DNA of 64,000 nt. Origin: Roseateles asaccharophilus. GTDB taxonomy: Bacteria; Pseudomonadota; Gammaproteobacteria; Burkholderiales; Burkholderiaceae_C. Shown in pieces: positions 39,145 through 47,848 of this stretch. Under the pieces are notes generated by a model that was given only the letters and a program-made list of their open reading frames with translations, made no database searches and was not told where the DNA came from. How positions within the stretch are numbered: position 1 is the first letter of the stretch; each line of letters opens with the position of its first letter. The stretch covers positions 488,191 to 552,190 of the forward strand of contig NZ_SNXE01000002.1 of assembly GCF_004362405.1 (NCBI RefSeq). The letters run 5' to 3'. The position numbers and the translations under genes are program-made.

Positions 39145-41121
39145 ATGCACCGCACGCCCCGACTCCACTCAGTTCTTCTCCTTGCCATGGCTTCCGCAGG
39201 CCTGGGTAGCGCCCAGGCCATGGGTGTGGGGCGTCCGCAGACGCTCTCGGCGCTCGGCCAGCCGCTGAGCTTGCTGTTCCCGGTTCAGCTGGCCGCGGGC
39301 GAGAGCTTGTCGCCAGACTGTGTGCGTGCCGAGGTTGTGGCTGGCGAGTCGCGCCTGCCGCCCAATCTGCTGCAGGTCCAGCTCGAGGGTGAAAGCGAAA
39401 GCGCGGTCCGGGCGGTCCGGTTGCGTAGCACGATCCAAGTGGACGAGCCCTTGGTCAATGTGCAGCTGAGTCTGGGCTGTCCGGTCCGTCTGACCCGGCA
39501 GTACACGGCCTTTATCGATCCTCCCGGCGCGGCTCAGGCGGTGCCCCAGACGGCCCCCGTGGGTGAGGCTGCTGTGGTGCAAAGCTATTCGGCGGCCCTT
39601 CGTGCGGCACTGGGTACCGCGGAGGCTAAGCCAGCCGAGCTGCTGGGCACGCGTTCGGTGCCCGAGAAGAGTTCGCAGACCTTGACTGAGCCGGCCGAGA
39701 CCTCGGCGCGTGCCGCGACGGCGGCCGTCGCACCGTCGCCCGCTGCCAGTCGCCCGACCGTCGGCAAGCCCAGGCCTGTCGAGGGCGGTCTCAAGTCGGC
39801 TGCTGCCAAGCCCCCAAGCAAGGCGACGCCGTCTCCCAGCGCCGGGCCCAAGCTGCAATTGGAGCCCGCCGAGCTGCTGAGCGCCCTGGCCGCATCCACC
39901 CCAGCGCCGCATGACGAGGAGGCCCGTCAGCGATTGGCCAAGCTGGAGCAAAGCCTGGAGAAGATGCAGTCCCAGCAGCGCGAGAGCGAGGCCCGCATTG
40001 CGGCACTGCAGGCCCAGCTGGCTCAGGCCCAGTCTTCCTCCCCGGATCGTCCCCTGGTCCTGGGGCTGGGCCTCTTGAGCCTGGCGCTGATGGGCTTTGC
40101 CGCTTGGCTTTGGCGTGGCCGCGCGCGCAGCGCCCAGGCAGACGTGCCGACCTGGTGGGAAGAGGCGCGTGCGCCCTACGAGGTTTCGCCCGCGCATATC
40201 GCGTCGGCGTCCGACCTGGCGCCAGCCGCCGTTCCGGACGCCGGCCGCCCCGGCGCGGGCCACCCCTCGGCGCCGAAGTCGGTGCCGCCCGACGCGTGGC
40301 CGGCGGAAGTGAGCGCGGCGACGGGCTTCTCTCCAGTACCCGCTCCCTTGCCCGCCTCAGCGCCGGCACCGCTGGAGCTGTCCAGTGGCTTGGCGCCTGC
40401 AGCGGCGACTGCGGCGCTCATGCCGCCCCCCGAGGCGGGGGCGGTGAATGAGCCGGTGAGCTTCGAGCTGGTGGAGCCGGATGCCCAGGGTGCGCTGCAT
40501 TCGGCCTTGCCGCCCCTGGCCGTCGAGGGTCTGATTGACCTGGACCAGCAGGTGGACTTCTTCCAGGTACTGGGCCAGGACGAGGCCGCCATCGATCTGC
40601 TTCGCTCGCGTCTGGATGCTGCGACGCCCCTGCCTCACCTCTTACTGCTCTCCCTTTATCGTCGGCGCGGCGATCTGGATCTTCTGGCGGTGCTGGAGGC
40701 CGACTATGCCCAGCGCTTCGGCGCCGCGGCGCCTCAGCAACTGGGCAGCGCAGGCGCTGGCCTGGAGGCCCATCCGGCCCTGTTGGCGCGTCTGCAGGCA
40801 TGCTGGAGCGACCATGGGGCCTGCATGGCCCTGCTGCAATCGCTGCTGGGCGCAGCGGGGGGGCAGCAGGGCTTGGACCTTGCAAGCTGCCGCGAACTCC
40901 TGCTCTTGTACGGGGTGGCTCGCGACCTGTCGGAACATGAGGTGCGCAGCACCGATATCGATCTTTTCCTGCCGCTGGACAACCCGGCCTCGGACATGAT
41001 GGCCACCATGGTCTGGCAGACCGGCAGCGCAGCATCGAATTCGGTGAGGGGGGGCTTGGAGGTCGACATCCCGCTGGGCGACGATGAAGCCCCCACCGTC
41101 CGCCCGGGCTTGCCGGGCTGA
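39145..41121 (+). CDS. fimV: FimV-like protein (type IV pilus/polar assembly family)
   Basis: A 658-aa protein with a signal peptide ending AQA and then the FimV N-terminal domain (LSALGQPLSLLFPVQL, LGCPVRLTRQYTAFIDPP). An Ala/Pro-rich linker leads to a coiled coil (EEARQRLAKLEQSLEKMQ region). Next comes one transmembrane helix (LVLGLGLLSLALMGFAAWLW) and an acidic cytoplasmic part ending in the family's LIDLDQQVDFFQVLGQDE element. No LysM motif is evident. FimV proteins help type IV pilus function and polar localisation. The ATG at 39145 is preferred over a GTG at 39094. Confidence 0.82.
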   Translation: MHRTPRLHSVLLLAMASAGLGSAQAMGVGRPQTLSALGQPLSLLFPVQLAAGESLSPDCVRAEVVAGESRLPPNLLQVQLEGESESAVRAVRLRSTIQVDEPLVNVQLSLGCPVRLTRQYTAFIDPPGAAQAVPQTAPVGEAAVVQSYSAALRAALGTAEAKPAELLGTRSVPEKSSQTLTEPAETSARAATAAVAPSPAASRPTVGKPRPVEGGLKSAAAKPPSKATPSPSAGPKLQLEPAELLSALAASTPAPHDEEARQRLAKLEQSLEKMQSQQRESEARIAALQAQLAQAQSSSPDRPLVLGLGLLSLALMGFAAWLWRGRARSAQADVPTWWEEARAPYEVSPAHIASASDLAPAAVPDAGRPGAGHPSAPKSVPPDAWPAEVSAATGFSPVPAPLPASAPAPLELSSGLAPAAATAALMPPPEAGAVNEPVSFELVEPDAQGALHSALPPLAVEGLIDLDQQVDFFQVLGQDEAAIDLLRSRLDAATPLPHLLLLSLYRRRGDLDLLAVLEADYAQRFGAAAPQQLGSAGAGLEAHPALLARLQACWSDHGACMALLQSLLGAAGGQQGLDLASCRELLLLYGVARDLSEHEVRSTDIDLFLPLDNPASDMMATMVWQTGSAASNSVRGGLEVDIPLGDDEAPTVRPGLPG

Positions 41122-41140
41122 GTCCGGCGGGTGGGCGGGT

Positions 41141-42295
41141 TCAGAGACTCTGCAGCTTGTCCAGGGCCTGTTTGAGGGTCTCGTCGCGCTTGGCAAAGCA
41201 GAAGCGGATCACCGGCGCCTCGCAGCCCTGCGCATAGAAGGCGGATAGAGGAATGGCGGCCACGCCGACCTCGCGCGTCAGCCACTCGCAAAAAGCTGCA
41301 TCGCTCCGCTGGCCGCTGCGCTCGCGATAGGCGCTGAAGTCCACGCACTGGAAATAGCTGCCCTCGCTGGGCAGCAGCCTGAAGGCGGTGCCTTCCAGGC
41401 CGGCGCGGAACAGATCTCGCTTGCGCTGGTAGAAGTCGCCCAGGCCCAGATAGGGGGCCGGGTTCGCCATATAGGCTGCCAGCCCGTGCTGGGCCGGTGT
41501 GTTGACCGTGAACACATTGAATTGGTGCACCTTGCGGAACTCGACGCTCAGCGCCGCGGGAGCCGCCACATAGCCGACCTTCCAGCCGGTGACATGGTAG
41601 GTCTTGCCGAAGCTGGAGACGATGAAGCTGCGCTCGGCCAAGCCGGGGAAGCGGGCCACGCTCTGGTGGGCCGCACCATCGAAGACCATGTGCTCATAGA
41701 CCTCGTCGCTGATCAGCAGCACATCGGTCGGCGCCAGCAAATCCGCCAGCGTCTGCATCTCGGCGGCGCTCCAGACGGTGGCGCTGGGATTGTGCGGTGT
41801 GTTGATGATCAGGGCGCGGGTGCGGGGGGTGATGGCCGCCGCAATGCGCTCGAAGTCGGGGCGGTAGCTTTCGGCCTTCAGCGGCACGCGCACGACCCGG
41901 CCGCCTGCCAGCTCGATATTGGGGCCATAGCTGTCGTAGCAGGGCTCCAGCACGATGACGTCATCGCCCGGATGCACGATGGCCAGCAGGGCGGTGAAGA
42001 TCGCCTGCGTGGCTCCGGCGGTGATGGTGATCTCGCGATCGGCATCGTAGCTGCGCCCGTGCATCGCCTGCAGCTTGGCCGCCACCGCTTGGCGCAGGGC
42101 GGGCACCCCCGGCATGGGCGGGTATTGGTTGTGCCCCCGGCGCATGGCCTCGTGGACCGCGTCCACCAGCTGCGGGTCGCAGTCGAAGTCGGGGAAGCCC
42201 TGTCCCAGGTTCACGGCGCCATGCGCCTGTGCGAGGGCCGACATGGTGCTGAAGATGGTGGTGCCCACATGGGGCAGACGGCTGTGCAGTTGCAT
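41141..42295 (-). CDS. PLP-dependent aminotransferase (methionine aminotransferase, YbdL-like)
   Basis: A class I aminotransferase of 384 aa. It starts MQLHSRLPHVGTTIFSTMSALA and has NLGQGFPDFDCDP, the substrate/PLP motif INTPHNPSA, and the PLP lysine Lys231 in SSFGKTYHVTGWK. This pattern is typical of YbdL-like enzymes that prefer Met, His or Phe. The start at 42295 is chosen over a TTG 4 codons earlier. It follows cysB by 20 bp in the same direction, which fits a sulfur amino acid context, although that link is inferred. Confidence 0.87.
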   Translation of the reverse strand: MQLHSRLPHVGTTIFSTMSALAQAHGAVNLGQGFPDFDCDPQLVDAVHEAMRRGHNQYPPMPGVPALRQAVAAKLQAMHGRSYDADREITITAGATQAIFTALLAIVHPGDDVIVLEPCYDSYGPNIELAGGRVVRVPLKAESYRPDFERIAAAITPRTRALIINTPHNPSATVWSAAEMQTLADLLAPTDVLLISDEVYEHMVFDGAAHQSVARFPGLAERSFIVSSFGKTYHVTGWKVGYVAAPAALSVEFRKVHQFNVFTVNTPAQHGLAAYMANPAPYLGLGDFYQRKRDLFRAGLEGTAFRLLPSEGSYFQCVDFSAYRERSGQRSDAAFCEWLTREVGVAAIPLSAFYAQGCEAPVIRFCFAKRDETLKQALDKLQSL

Positions 42296-42315
42296 CTTGT
42301 GCAGCAAGGGAATTC

Positions 42316-43260
42316 TCAGAGTTTGTAGTCGCTGGCCTCGCCGTTCATGGCGCGCTCCAGCAAGGCCTTGTCCAGCCGATCGGACAGCAGGCTCACGAAG
42401 GCATGAACATAGTTGCGCAGATAGGCACCCCGCTTGAAGGCGATTCGGGCCACGTTCTGGCCGAAGAGATGGCCCAGGGGACGAGAGACCAGCTCACCGC
42501 CCGGCGGGTCTTCGCGCACGGCCATCTCGGCCACGATGCCCACGCCCATGCCCAGCTTCACGTAGGTCTTGATGACGTCGGAGTCGATGGCCTCCAGCAC
42601 GATGTCCGGCTTGAGCTGCCGGGCGGCAAAAGCGCGGTCAATGCGTGTGCGCCCGGTGAAGCTGGGGTGGTAGGACACCAGAGGGTACTGAGCCAGTTGC
42701 TCCAGCGAGATCCGTTCGGTCTGGGCCAGGGGATGGTCGGCCGGGGCAACCAGCACATGCTGCCATTCGTAGCAGGGCAGGGTGACCAGATCCTCATGCT
42801 CGGACAGTGACTCGGTGGCCAGGCCCACATCCGCGCTTTCATCCAGCAGCATGCGCGCCACCTGCTCCGGATTGCCCTGATGCAGGCTCACCTGCACCTG
42901 GGGGAAGCGCTTGCGCAGCTGGGCCACGGGGCCGGGCAGCACATAGCGGGCCTGTGTGTGGGTGGTCGCAATGGACAGGGTCCCGGCGTCTTGCTTCGAG
43001 TATTCCTCGCCGATGCGCTTGAGATTGCCCACCTCGCGCATGATGATCTCGATGGACTTGAGCACCTGCTGGCCCGGCTCGGTGATGCGGCGCAGACGCT
43101 TGCCGTGACGCGAGAAGATGTCCACGCCCAGCTCTTCTTCCAGCTCGAGAATGGCCTTGGAGACCCCGGGCTGTGACGTGAAGAGCGCCTTGGCAGTTTC
43201 GGTGAGGTTGAGGTTGCGGCGCGCCGCCTCCTGGACGAAACGGAATTGGTGCAGATTCAT
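42316..43260 (-). CDS. cysB: LysR-family regulator CysB
   Basis: A sulfur-assimilation activator of 314 aa. The N-terminal winged helix is nearly the textbook CysB sequence (MNLHQFRFVQEAARRNLNLTETA, then SQPGVSKAILELEEELGVDIF). The inducer domain has TTHTQARYVLP, where the Thr residues bind sulfate or N-acetylserine. It is slightly shorter than the 324-aa E. coli protein. Its start overlaps the stop of a CbiX-type chelatase gene by 4 bp, so the two are translationally coupled. Confidence 0.93.
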   Translation of the reverse strand: MNLHQFRFVQEAARRNLNLTETAKALFTSQPGVSKAILELEEELGVDIFSRHGKRLRRITEPGQQVLKSIEIIMREVGNLKRIGEEYSKQDAGTLSIATTHTQARYVLPGPVAQLRKRFPQVQVSLHQGNPEQVARMLLDESADVGLATESLSEHEDLVTLPCYEWQHVLVAPADHPLAQTERISLEQLAQYPLVSYHPSFTGRTRIDRAFAARQLKPDIVLEAIDSDVIKTYVKLGMGVGIVAEMAVREDPPGGELVSRPLGHLFGQNVARIAFKRGAYLRNYVHAFVSLLSDRLDKALLERAMNGEASDYKL

Positions 43261-43631
43261 GGGGTGCTCGGGGTGATCAGGGCCAGGCTGGCGGCGGCCA
43301 TGGCGGCGCTCACCGCCTCCTGCTCGCCGATGGCGGGGTGCAGCAGCCACTCACCGCCATGCTTTTCGCGCAGCGCGTCCACCAGGGGCGGCACATCGCG
43401 CCGCATATGACCGGAGGCTCCCAGAAACATGGGCACGATGTGGATGCGCCGGCAACCGCGCGCCAGCAGGCTGTCGGCAGCGCTGCTGATATCGGGTTGC
43501 ATCAGTTCCAGATAGGCCAGGGCCAGCGGCAGGTCTGGGCGGGCCGCAGCAATGCGGGCCGCAATGGCTTCGAAGGGGCGGGCCCAGGCGGGATCGCGGG
43601 CTCCGTGGGCAAACAACAGCAATCCGTCCAT
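43257..43631 (-). CDS. Short CbiX/SirB-type sirohydrochlorin chelatase
   Basis: A 124-aa single-domain chelatase. It begins LLLFAHGARDPAW, where His9 is the family metal-handling His. Its other landmarks are YLELMQPDI and VPMFLGASGHMRRDVP with the second key His. Short forms of this kind act as homodimers to insert Fe or Co into sirohydrochlorin. It overlaps cysB by ATGA. Sirohaem is the cofactor of sulfite reductase, so pairing with cysB makes functional sense. The start at 43631 is the only one that gives the family N-terminus. Confidence 0.88.
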   Translation of the reverse strand: MDGLLLFAHGARDPAWARPFEAIAARIAAARPDLPLALAYLELMQPDISSAADSLLARGCRRIHIVPMFLGASGHMRRDVPPLVDALREKHGGEWLLHPAIGEQEAVSAAMAAASLALITPSTP

Positions 43632-43698
43632 CAGGGGTGCGCCTCGGTATAGCGGTTGTTGGGCAATCTGGTGTGCGTGCGCAGCGCTGCTGGCGCGC

Positions 43699-44805
43699 TC
43701 ATCGGTAGCGCACGAGCCAGCCAAAGGCCGCCAGGGATATGCCCATATAGATCAGGCTGGGTGTGGCGGCCACGGCCCAGGGCGTCCAGCCCCTGAGCAT
43801 GCCCAGATGTCCGGCAAGATTGTTCAGCAGCACGAAGCTGATCCCCAGCATGATGCCGCCAAAGACCTTGAGGCTGATGCCGCCGGCACGTCCGTGCAGA
43901 TAGGCAAAGGGCAGGGCCAGAGCCACCATCACCAGGCAGGCAAAGGGGTAGAACGCCTTGCGCCAGAACTGGATGTTGTGCTGCTGGGCCGACTGTTCCT
44001 GTGCCGAAAGATGCCGCGTGTAGCGGTAGAGGTCCAGGGTAGACATGGTCTTGGCGGGCAGCAGCGCCGCGCCAATCACGGCGATGTCGAGGCCGCTGGC
44101 CCAGTCCAAGGTGGGGAGCTTGTCGTCCTGGATCCTGGGTACCGGCGCTTGTGTGTTCCATTGCGTGCGCACAACCTCGCGCAGCTTCCACAGACCGTCG
44201 GCCTGCACCTCGGCGCCAGCCGCCTCCAGGCGGCTGAGCAGGGCGCCCTGGGCGTCAAACTCGAAGATGCGGACCTGCTCAAGTCGCCCGGGGGCCAGGG
44301 CGCGGCCCACATGAACGGAGAAGCTGCGCTCCTGCCCCTGGATTGTTTGCTTGTCTTTGAGCCAGGCGCCCGAGGCGCCCCGCGAGAGGCTTCCGGTGAG
44401 CCGCGCATGCTCCTGCTCGCCATAGCGTTCGAAACCCGGCGCGATGTAGTCGCCCACGATGAAGGTCAGGGCCGCAAAGCCCAGGGCCAGTGCGGTGAGC
44501 AGGCTGAGTGCACGCTGGGGGCCCAGACCGCCGGTGCGCAAGATGGTGAACTCGCTGGACTGGGCCAGCCTTGCCAGGGAATAGATGCTGCCAATCAGCA
44601 CGGCAATGGGAAAGAGCTCGTAGAAGTGGCCCGGTTGTTCCAGCAGGGCCAGCCAGGCGGCCTTGCCGGCGCCCAGGCCCTTGCGTCCCAGATCATCAAG
44701 ATGGTCAACAAAGTCGATGAAGTAGAACAGGGAGAGAAAGGCGAGCGCCACGAAGAACACGGCACTCAGCAACTCGCGATAGAGCAGGCGTCGCACGGTC
44801 TTCAT
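43699..44805 (-). CDS. lptG: LPS export ABC transporter permease LptG
   Basis: An inner-membrane subunit of the LptB2FG extractor, 368 aa. Three N-terminal membrane helices, a periplasmic beta-jellyroll (residues about 130-255) and three C-terminal helices are visible. It starts MKTVRRLLYRELL and has the ILRTGGLGPQRAL coupling segment that contacts LptB. LptG rather than LptF is supported by gene order and sequence character. Its start overlaps the lptF stop by 4 bp. Confidence 0.93.
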   Translation of the reverse strand: MKTVRRLLYRELLSAVFFVALAFLSLFYFIDFVDHLDDLGRKGLGAGKAAWLALLEQPGHFYELFPIAVLIGSIYSLARLAQSSEFTILRTGGLGPQRALSLLTALALGFAALTFIVGDYIAPGFERYGEQEHARLTGSLSRGASGAWLKDKQTIQGQERSFSVHVGRALAPGRLEQVRIFEFDAQGALLSRLEAAGAEVQADGLWKLREVVRTQWNTQAPVPRIQDDKLPTLDWASGLDIAVIGAALLPAKTMSTLDLYRYTRHLSAQEQSAQQHNIQFWRKAFYPFACLVMVALALPFAYLHGRAGGISLKVFGGIMLGISFVLLNNLAGHLGMLRGWTPWAVAATPSLIYMGISLAAFGWLVRYR

Positions 44806-45905
44806 GCGGGCCTCCTGCGCAGGCGCAGCACCATGCGATTGCCCTGATCACGCAGCAGCAGCAGACCCAGTCCCATCAGCAGGGCGCTGCCATGCACCGC
44901 AAGCAAAGCGGTCCCCATGCTCATGCGGGATCCGGCGACCCAGGATTGCGAGAGCGTGATCAGGTTGTAGTAGACGACGAAGCCGAGCAGGGCCACGAGA
45001 AGATTCCAGTTGTTGGGCCGGCGAGGATTGGACGCGGACATGCCTATACCCAGCAGCACCAGATTGAGGGTGCCCAGCGCCAGGCCCAGCCGCCAGGTGA
45101 GCTCGCCCAGATGGCGCGGTGTCGGATTGCGCAGCAGGTCCAGGCTGTTCATGGCCTTGGGCGGCAGTGCATCCACGGCTCGCATGACCTGGGCGTCGGT
45201 CAGCAGCCGGTAGCGCTCGAAGCGTGCCAGCGTCCGCGCGCCACCCTCGGTGGCCATCTCATTGCGCTGCCCCTGCTCCAGAACCAGGTAGCGGTCCTCG
45301 TCCTCAATCTCCAGATGTCCCTTGTGGGCCGTTGTCACGGACTCGGAGCGCTCGGACCGCGTCAGGATGAAGACATTGCGCCCACTGCTGCGCTCATCGG
45401 GGCCGGCCTCGCTGCTGCGTTCGATGAAGAACACTTTGCTGCCATCCCGCGAGCTCTGAAACTGCCCGGGTGCCACGCGCGAGAGGTCCGAGCGGCGCTC
45501 ATAGCGTTCCTTGAGCTGTGCGCTATTGCGGTTGCCCCAGGGCCAGACCACCAAGGCCAGGGCCATCACCAGCAGCAGCACCGGCCAGGCCGTGCGCAGG
45601 ACCGGACGCACAAAACGCGACAAGCCGATGCCGCTGGCAAACCAGATCGTCATCTCCGATTCGCGGTACATGCGGCCCAGGGTGCTGACCACGGCCACAA
45701 AGAGCGAAAGGCTGAGCATGGTGGGCAGATGGCCCAGGGCCGCATAGCCCATCAGCAGCAACACATCCTGGGGAGCGACCCGGCCGCCGGCCGCCTGGCC
45801 CAGGGTGCGGATCAGCATCATGGTCAGCACGATGGTCAGTATGACCACCAGGGTCACGCCGAAGCTGCGCGCCAACTCTCTGCGTACGGTGGAATCGAAT
45901 AACAT
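44802..45905 (-). CDS. lptF: LPS export ABC transporter permease LptF
   Basis: The partner permease of LptG, 367 aa. It begins MLFDSTVRRELARSFG and has the YRESEMTIWFASGIGLSRFVRPVL coupling helix region. The same three-helix / jellyroll / three-helix layout is present (periplasmic part about residues 125-255). It moves LPS from the inner membrane to the Lpt bridge. It is divergent from pepA with only 28 bp between the two ATGs, so both promoters must reach into coding sequence. Confidence 0.93.
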   Translation of the reverse strand: MLFDSTVRRELARSFGVTLVVILTIVLTMMLIRTLGQAAGGRVAPQDVLLLMGYAALGHLPTMLSLSLFVAVVSTLGRMYRESEMTIWFASGIGLSRFVRPVLRTAWPVLLLVMALALVVWPWGNRNSAQLKERYERRSDLSRVAPGQFQSSRDGSKVFFIERSSEAGPDERSSGRNVFILTRSERSESVTTAHKGHLEIEDEDRYLVLEQGQRNEMATEGGARTLARFERYRLLTDAQVMRAVDALPPKAMNSLDLLRNPTPRHLGELTWRLGLALGTLNLVLLGIGMSASNPRRPNNWNLLVALLGFVVYYNLITLSQSWVAGSRMSMGTALLAVHGSALLMGLGLLLLRDQGNRMVLRLRRRPA

Positions 45906-45933
45906 CCTGGCACTTTAATGATTCCGCGACATT

Positions 45934-47394
45934 ATGGACTTCCGTACTCAGACTTCGTCCCTGGATGCCCTGTCGGGCGTGAACGCTGACGCCCTGGTGT
46001 TGGTGCTGGCCGGTGACACCTTGCCCGTGGGGCTGGATGCGTCCGTGGCCGCCGCAGCCAAGGACGCCATCAAGCTGGGCGATTTCGAGCTCAAGGCCGG
46101 CAAGACCCTGGTGCTGCCCCGCGTGGCGGGTCTCAAGGCGCCCCGCCTGGTGCTGGCCTGTGCTGGCAAGGCCTCGCTGAAGTCGGCTCGCTCAGCGGTT
46201 CAGTCGGCCCTGAGCGCGCTCAAGAGTGGCGGCACCGTCCACGCTGCATTGGCCTTTGCCGGCTTTGACAGTCTGAGCGAAGCGCTGGTCGAGCAAACCG
46301 TGCTGGCAGCACTGGAGGTCAGCTATGTGTATCGCCACACCAAGCCAAGCGCCCCGGCTGCGCCGAAGCTGGCCAAGCTGAGCCTGCTGCTGGGCAAGGA
46401 CGATGCCAAGGCCGCCAAGGCCGGCCTGGCGCGCGGTCAGGCCATCGGTGCCGGTATCGAGCTGGCCCGGGAGGCGGCGAACCGTCCGCCCAACTACGCC
46501 ACCCCCACCTTCCTGGCCGAGCAGGTCAAGGCCCTGGGCAAGAGCCATGGCCTGAAGGTCGAGGTGCTGGACCAGAAGGCGGTGGAGAAGCTGGGCATGG
46601 GCAGCTTCCTGGCCGTGGCCAAGGGCTCGACCGAGCCGCTGCGCTTCATCGTGGCACGCTATGAAGGTGCTGCCAAGACGGTGGCGCCGGTGGTGCTGGT
46701 GGGCAAGGGCATTACCTTTGACTCGGGCGGCATCTCCCTGAAGCCGGGCGCCGGCATGGACGAGATGAAGTTCGACATGGGGGGGGCTGCCAGCGTGCTG
46801 GGCACCCTGCGTGCGGTGGCCGAGCTCAAGCCCAAGCTGAACCTGGTGGCCATCATCGCCGCCTGCGAGAACATGCCGGCCGGCAACGCGGTCAAGCCGG
46901 GCGATGTGGTGACTTCCATGTCGGGGCAGACCATCGAGATTCTGAATACCGATGCCGAAGGCCGTCTGATCCTCTGCGATGCCCTGAGCTATGCCGAGCG
47001 CTTCAAGCCCGCGGTGGTGGTGGACGTGGCCACCCTGACCGGTGCTTGCGTGATCGCCCTGGGTGGTGTGCGCAGCGGCATGTACGCCAGTGATGACGAG
47101 CTGGCCGGTGCCCTGCTGGCAGCGGGCGATGCAGCCCTGGATCCCTGCTGGCGCATGCCCCTGGACGATGAGTACGAGGAAGGCCTGAAGAGCAACTTTG
47201 CCGACGTGGCCAATGTGGCGGGTCGCGAGGGCGGCTCCATCACCGCGGCCAAGTTCCTGCAACGCTTTGCCAGCAAGTACCGTTGGGCACATCTGGACAT
47301 CGCGGGCACGGCCTGGAAGAGCGGTGGCGCCAAGGGAGGGACGGGGCGCCCCGTGGGTCTGCTGACGCACTTCCTGCTGTCGCAGGTGCGTTGA
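45934..47394 (+). CDS. pepA: Leucyl aminopeptidase PepA (M17)
   Basis: A cytosolic zinc/manganese aminopeptidase of 486 aa. The N-terminal macro-like domain is followed by the catalytic domain. That domain has GKGITFDSGGISLKPG (metal Lys/Asp), KFDMGGAASV and the hallmark NTDAEGRLIL. WAHLDIAGTAW is near the end. The length is normal. It is divergent from lptF and followed by holC after 25 bp, the order found in many Proteobacteria. PepA also acts as a DNA-binding protein in some bacteria; nothing here shows that role. Confidence 0.95.
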   Translation: MDFRTQTSSLDALSGVNADALVLVLAGDTLPVGLDASVAAAAKDAIKLGDFELKAGKTLVLPRVAGLKAPRLVLACAGKASLKSARSAVQSALSALKSGGTVHAALAFAGFDSLSEALVEQTVLAALEVSYVYRHTKPSAPAAPKLAKLSLLLGKDDAKAAKAGLARGQAIGAGIELAREAANRPPNYATPTFLAEQVKALGKSHGLKVEVLDQKAVEKLGMGSFLAVAKGSTEPLRFIVARYEGAAKTVAPVVLVGKGITFDSGGISLKPGAGMDEMKFDMGGAASVLGTLRAVAELKPKLNLVAIIAACENMPAGNAVKPGDVVTSMSGQTIEILNTDAEGRLILCDALSYAERFKPAVVVDVATLTGACVIALGGVRSGMYASDDELAGALLAAGDAALDPCWRMPLDDEYEEGLKSNFADVANVAGREGGSITAAKFLQRFASKYRWAHLDIAGTAWKSGGAKGGTGRPVGLLTHFLLSQVR

Positions 47395-47419
47395 GCGCCG
47401 TTCGGGCGCCCCTGCGTGC

Positions 47420-47848
47420 ATGAGTGAGATCAGCTTCTACACGGGTGTGGCCGAGCGCCTGCCCTATGTATGCCGCCTGCTGCGCAAGGCGCAGCTGAGC
47501 GGCGCCCGACTCACGGTGCTGGCGCCCAGCGGCTTGCTGGATCGTCTTGATCGCGTGCTGTGGGAGTTCGAGCCCACCGAGTTCGTGCCGCATGCGCGTC
47601 TGCGTGCCGGATCGCCTTGGCCCTGGGCATCGCGTACCCCGATCTGGTTGGTGGATCGCCTCCAGGAGCATCCGCGCCGGGATGTGCTGCTGAATCTGGG
47701 CATGGAGATGCCCGAGGGCTTTGACGCCTTTGCACGGGTGCTGGAGGTCGTGGCGACCGAGCCTGAGCAGGTGGAGGCGGGTCGACAGCGCTTCAGGCAG
47801 TACAAGCAGCTGGGGCACGTCGTCCAACACCATGTGGTGAACGCATGA
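47420..47848 (+). CDS. holC: DNA polymerase III chi subunit
   Basis: A clamp-loader accessory protein of 142 aa that links the replisome to SSB. It starts ISFYTGVAERLPYVCRLLRKA, then has LDRLDRVLWEFEPTEFVPHA and IWLVDR, matching the family throughout. It follows pepA directly, as in other Proteobacteria. It overlaps the next, unknown gene by ATGA. Confidence 0.92.
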   Translation: MSEISFYTGVAERLPYVCRLLRKAQLSGARLTVLAPSGLLDRLDRVLWEFEPTEFVPHARLRAGSPWPWASRTPIWLVDRLQEHPRRDVLLNLGMEMPEGFDAFARVLEVVATEPEQVEAGRQRFRQYKQLGHVVQHHVVNA

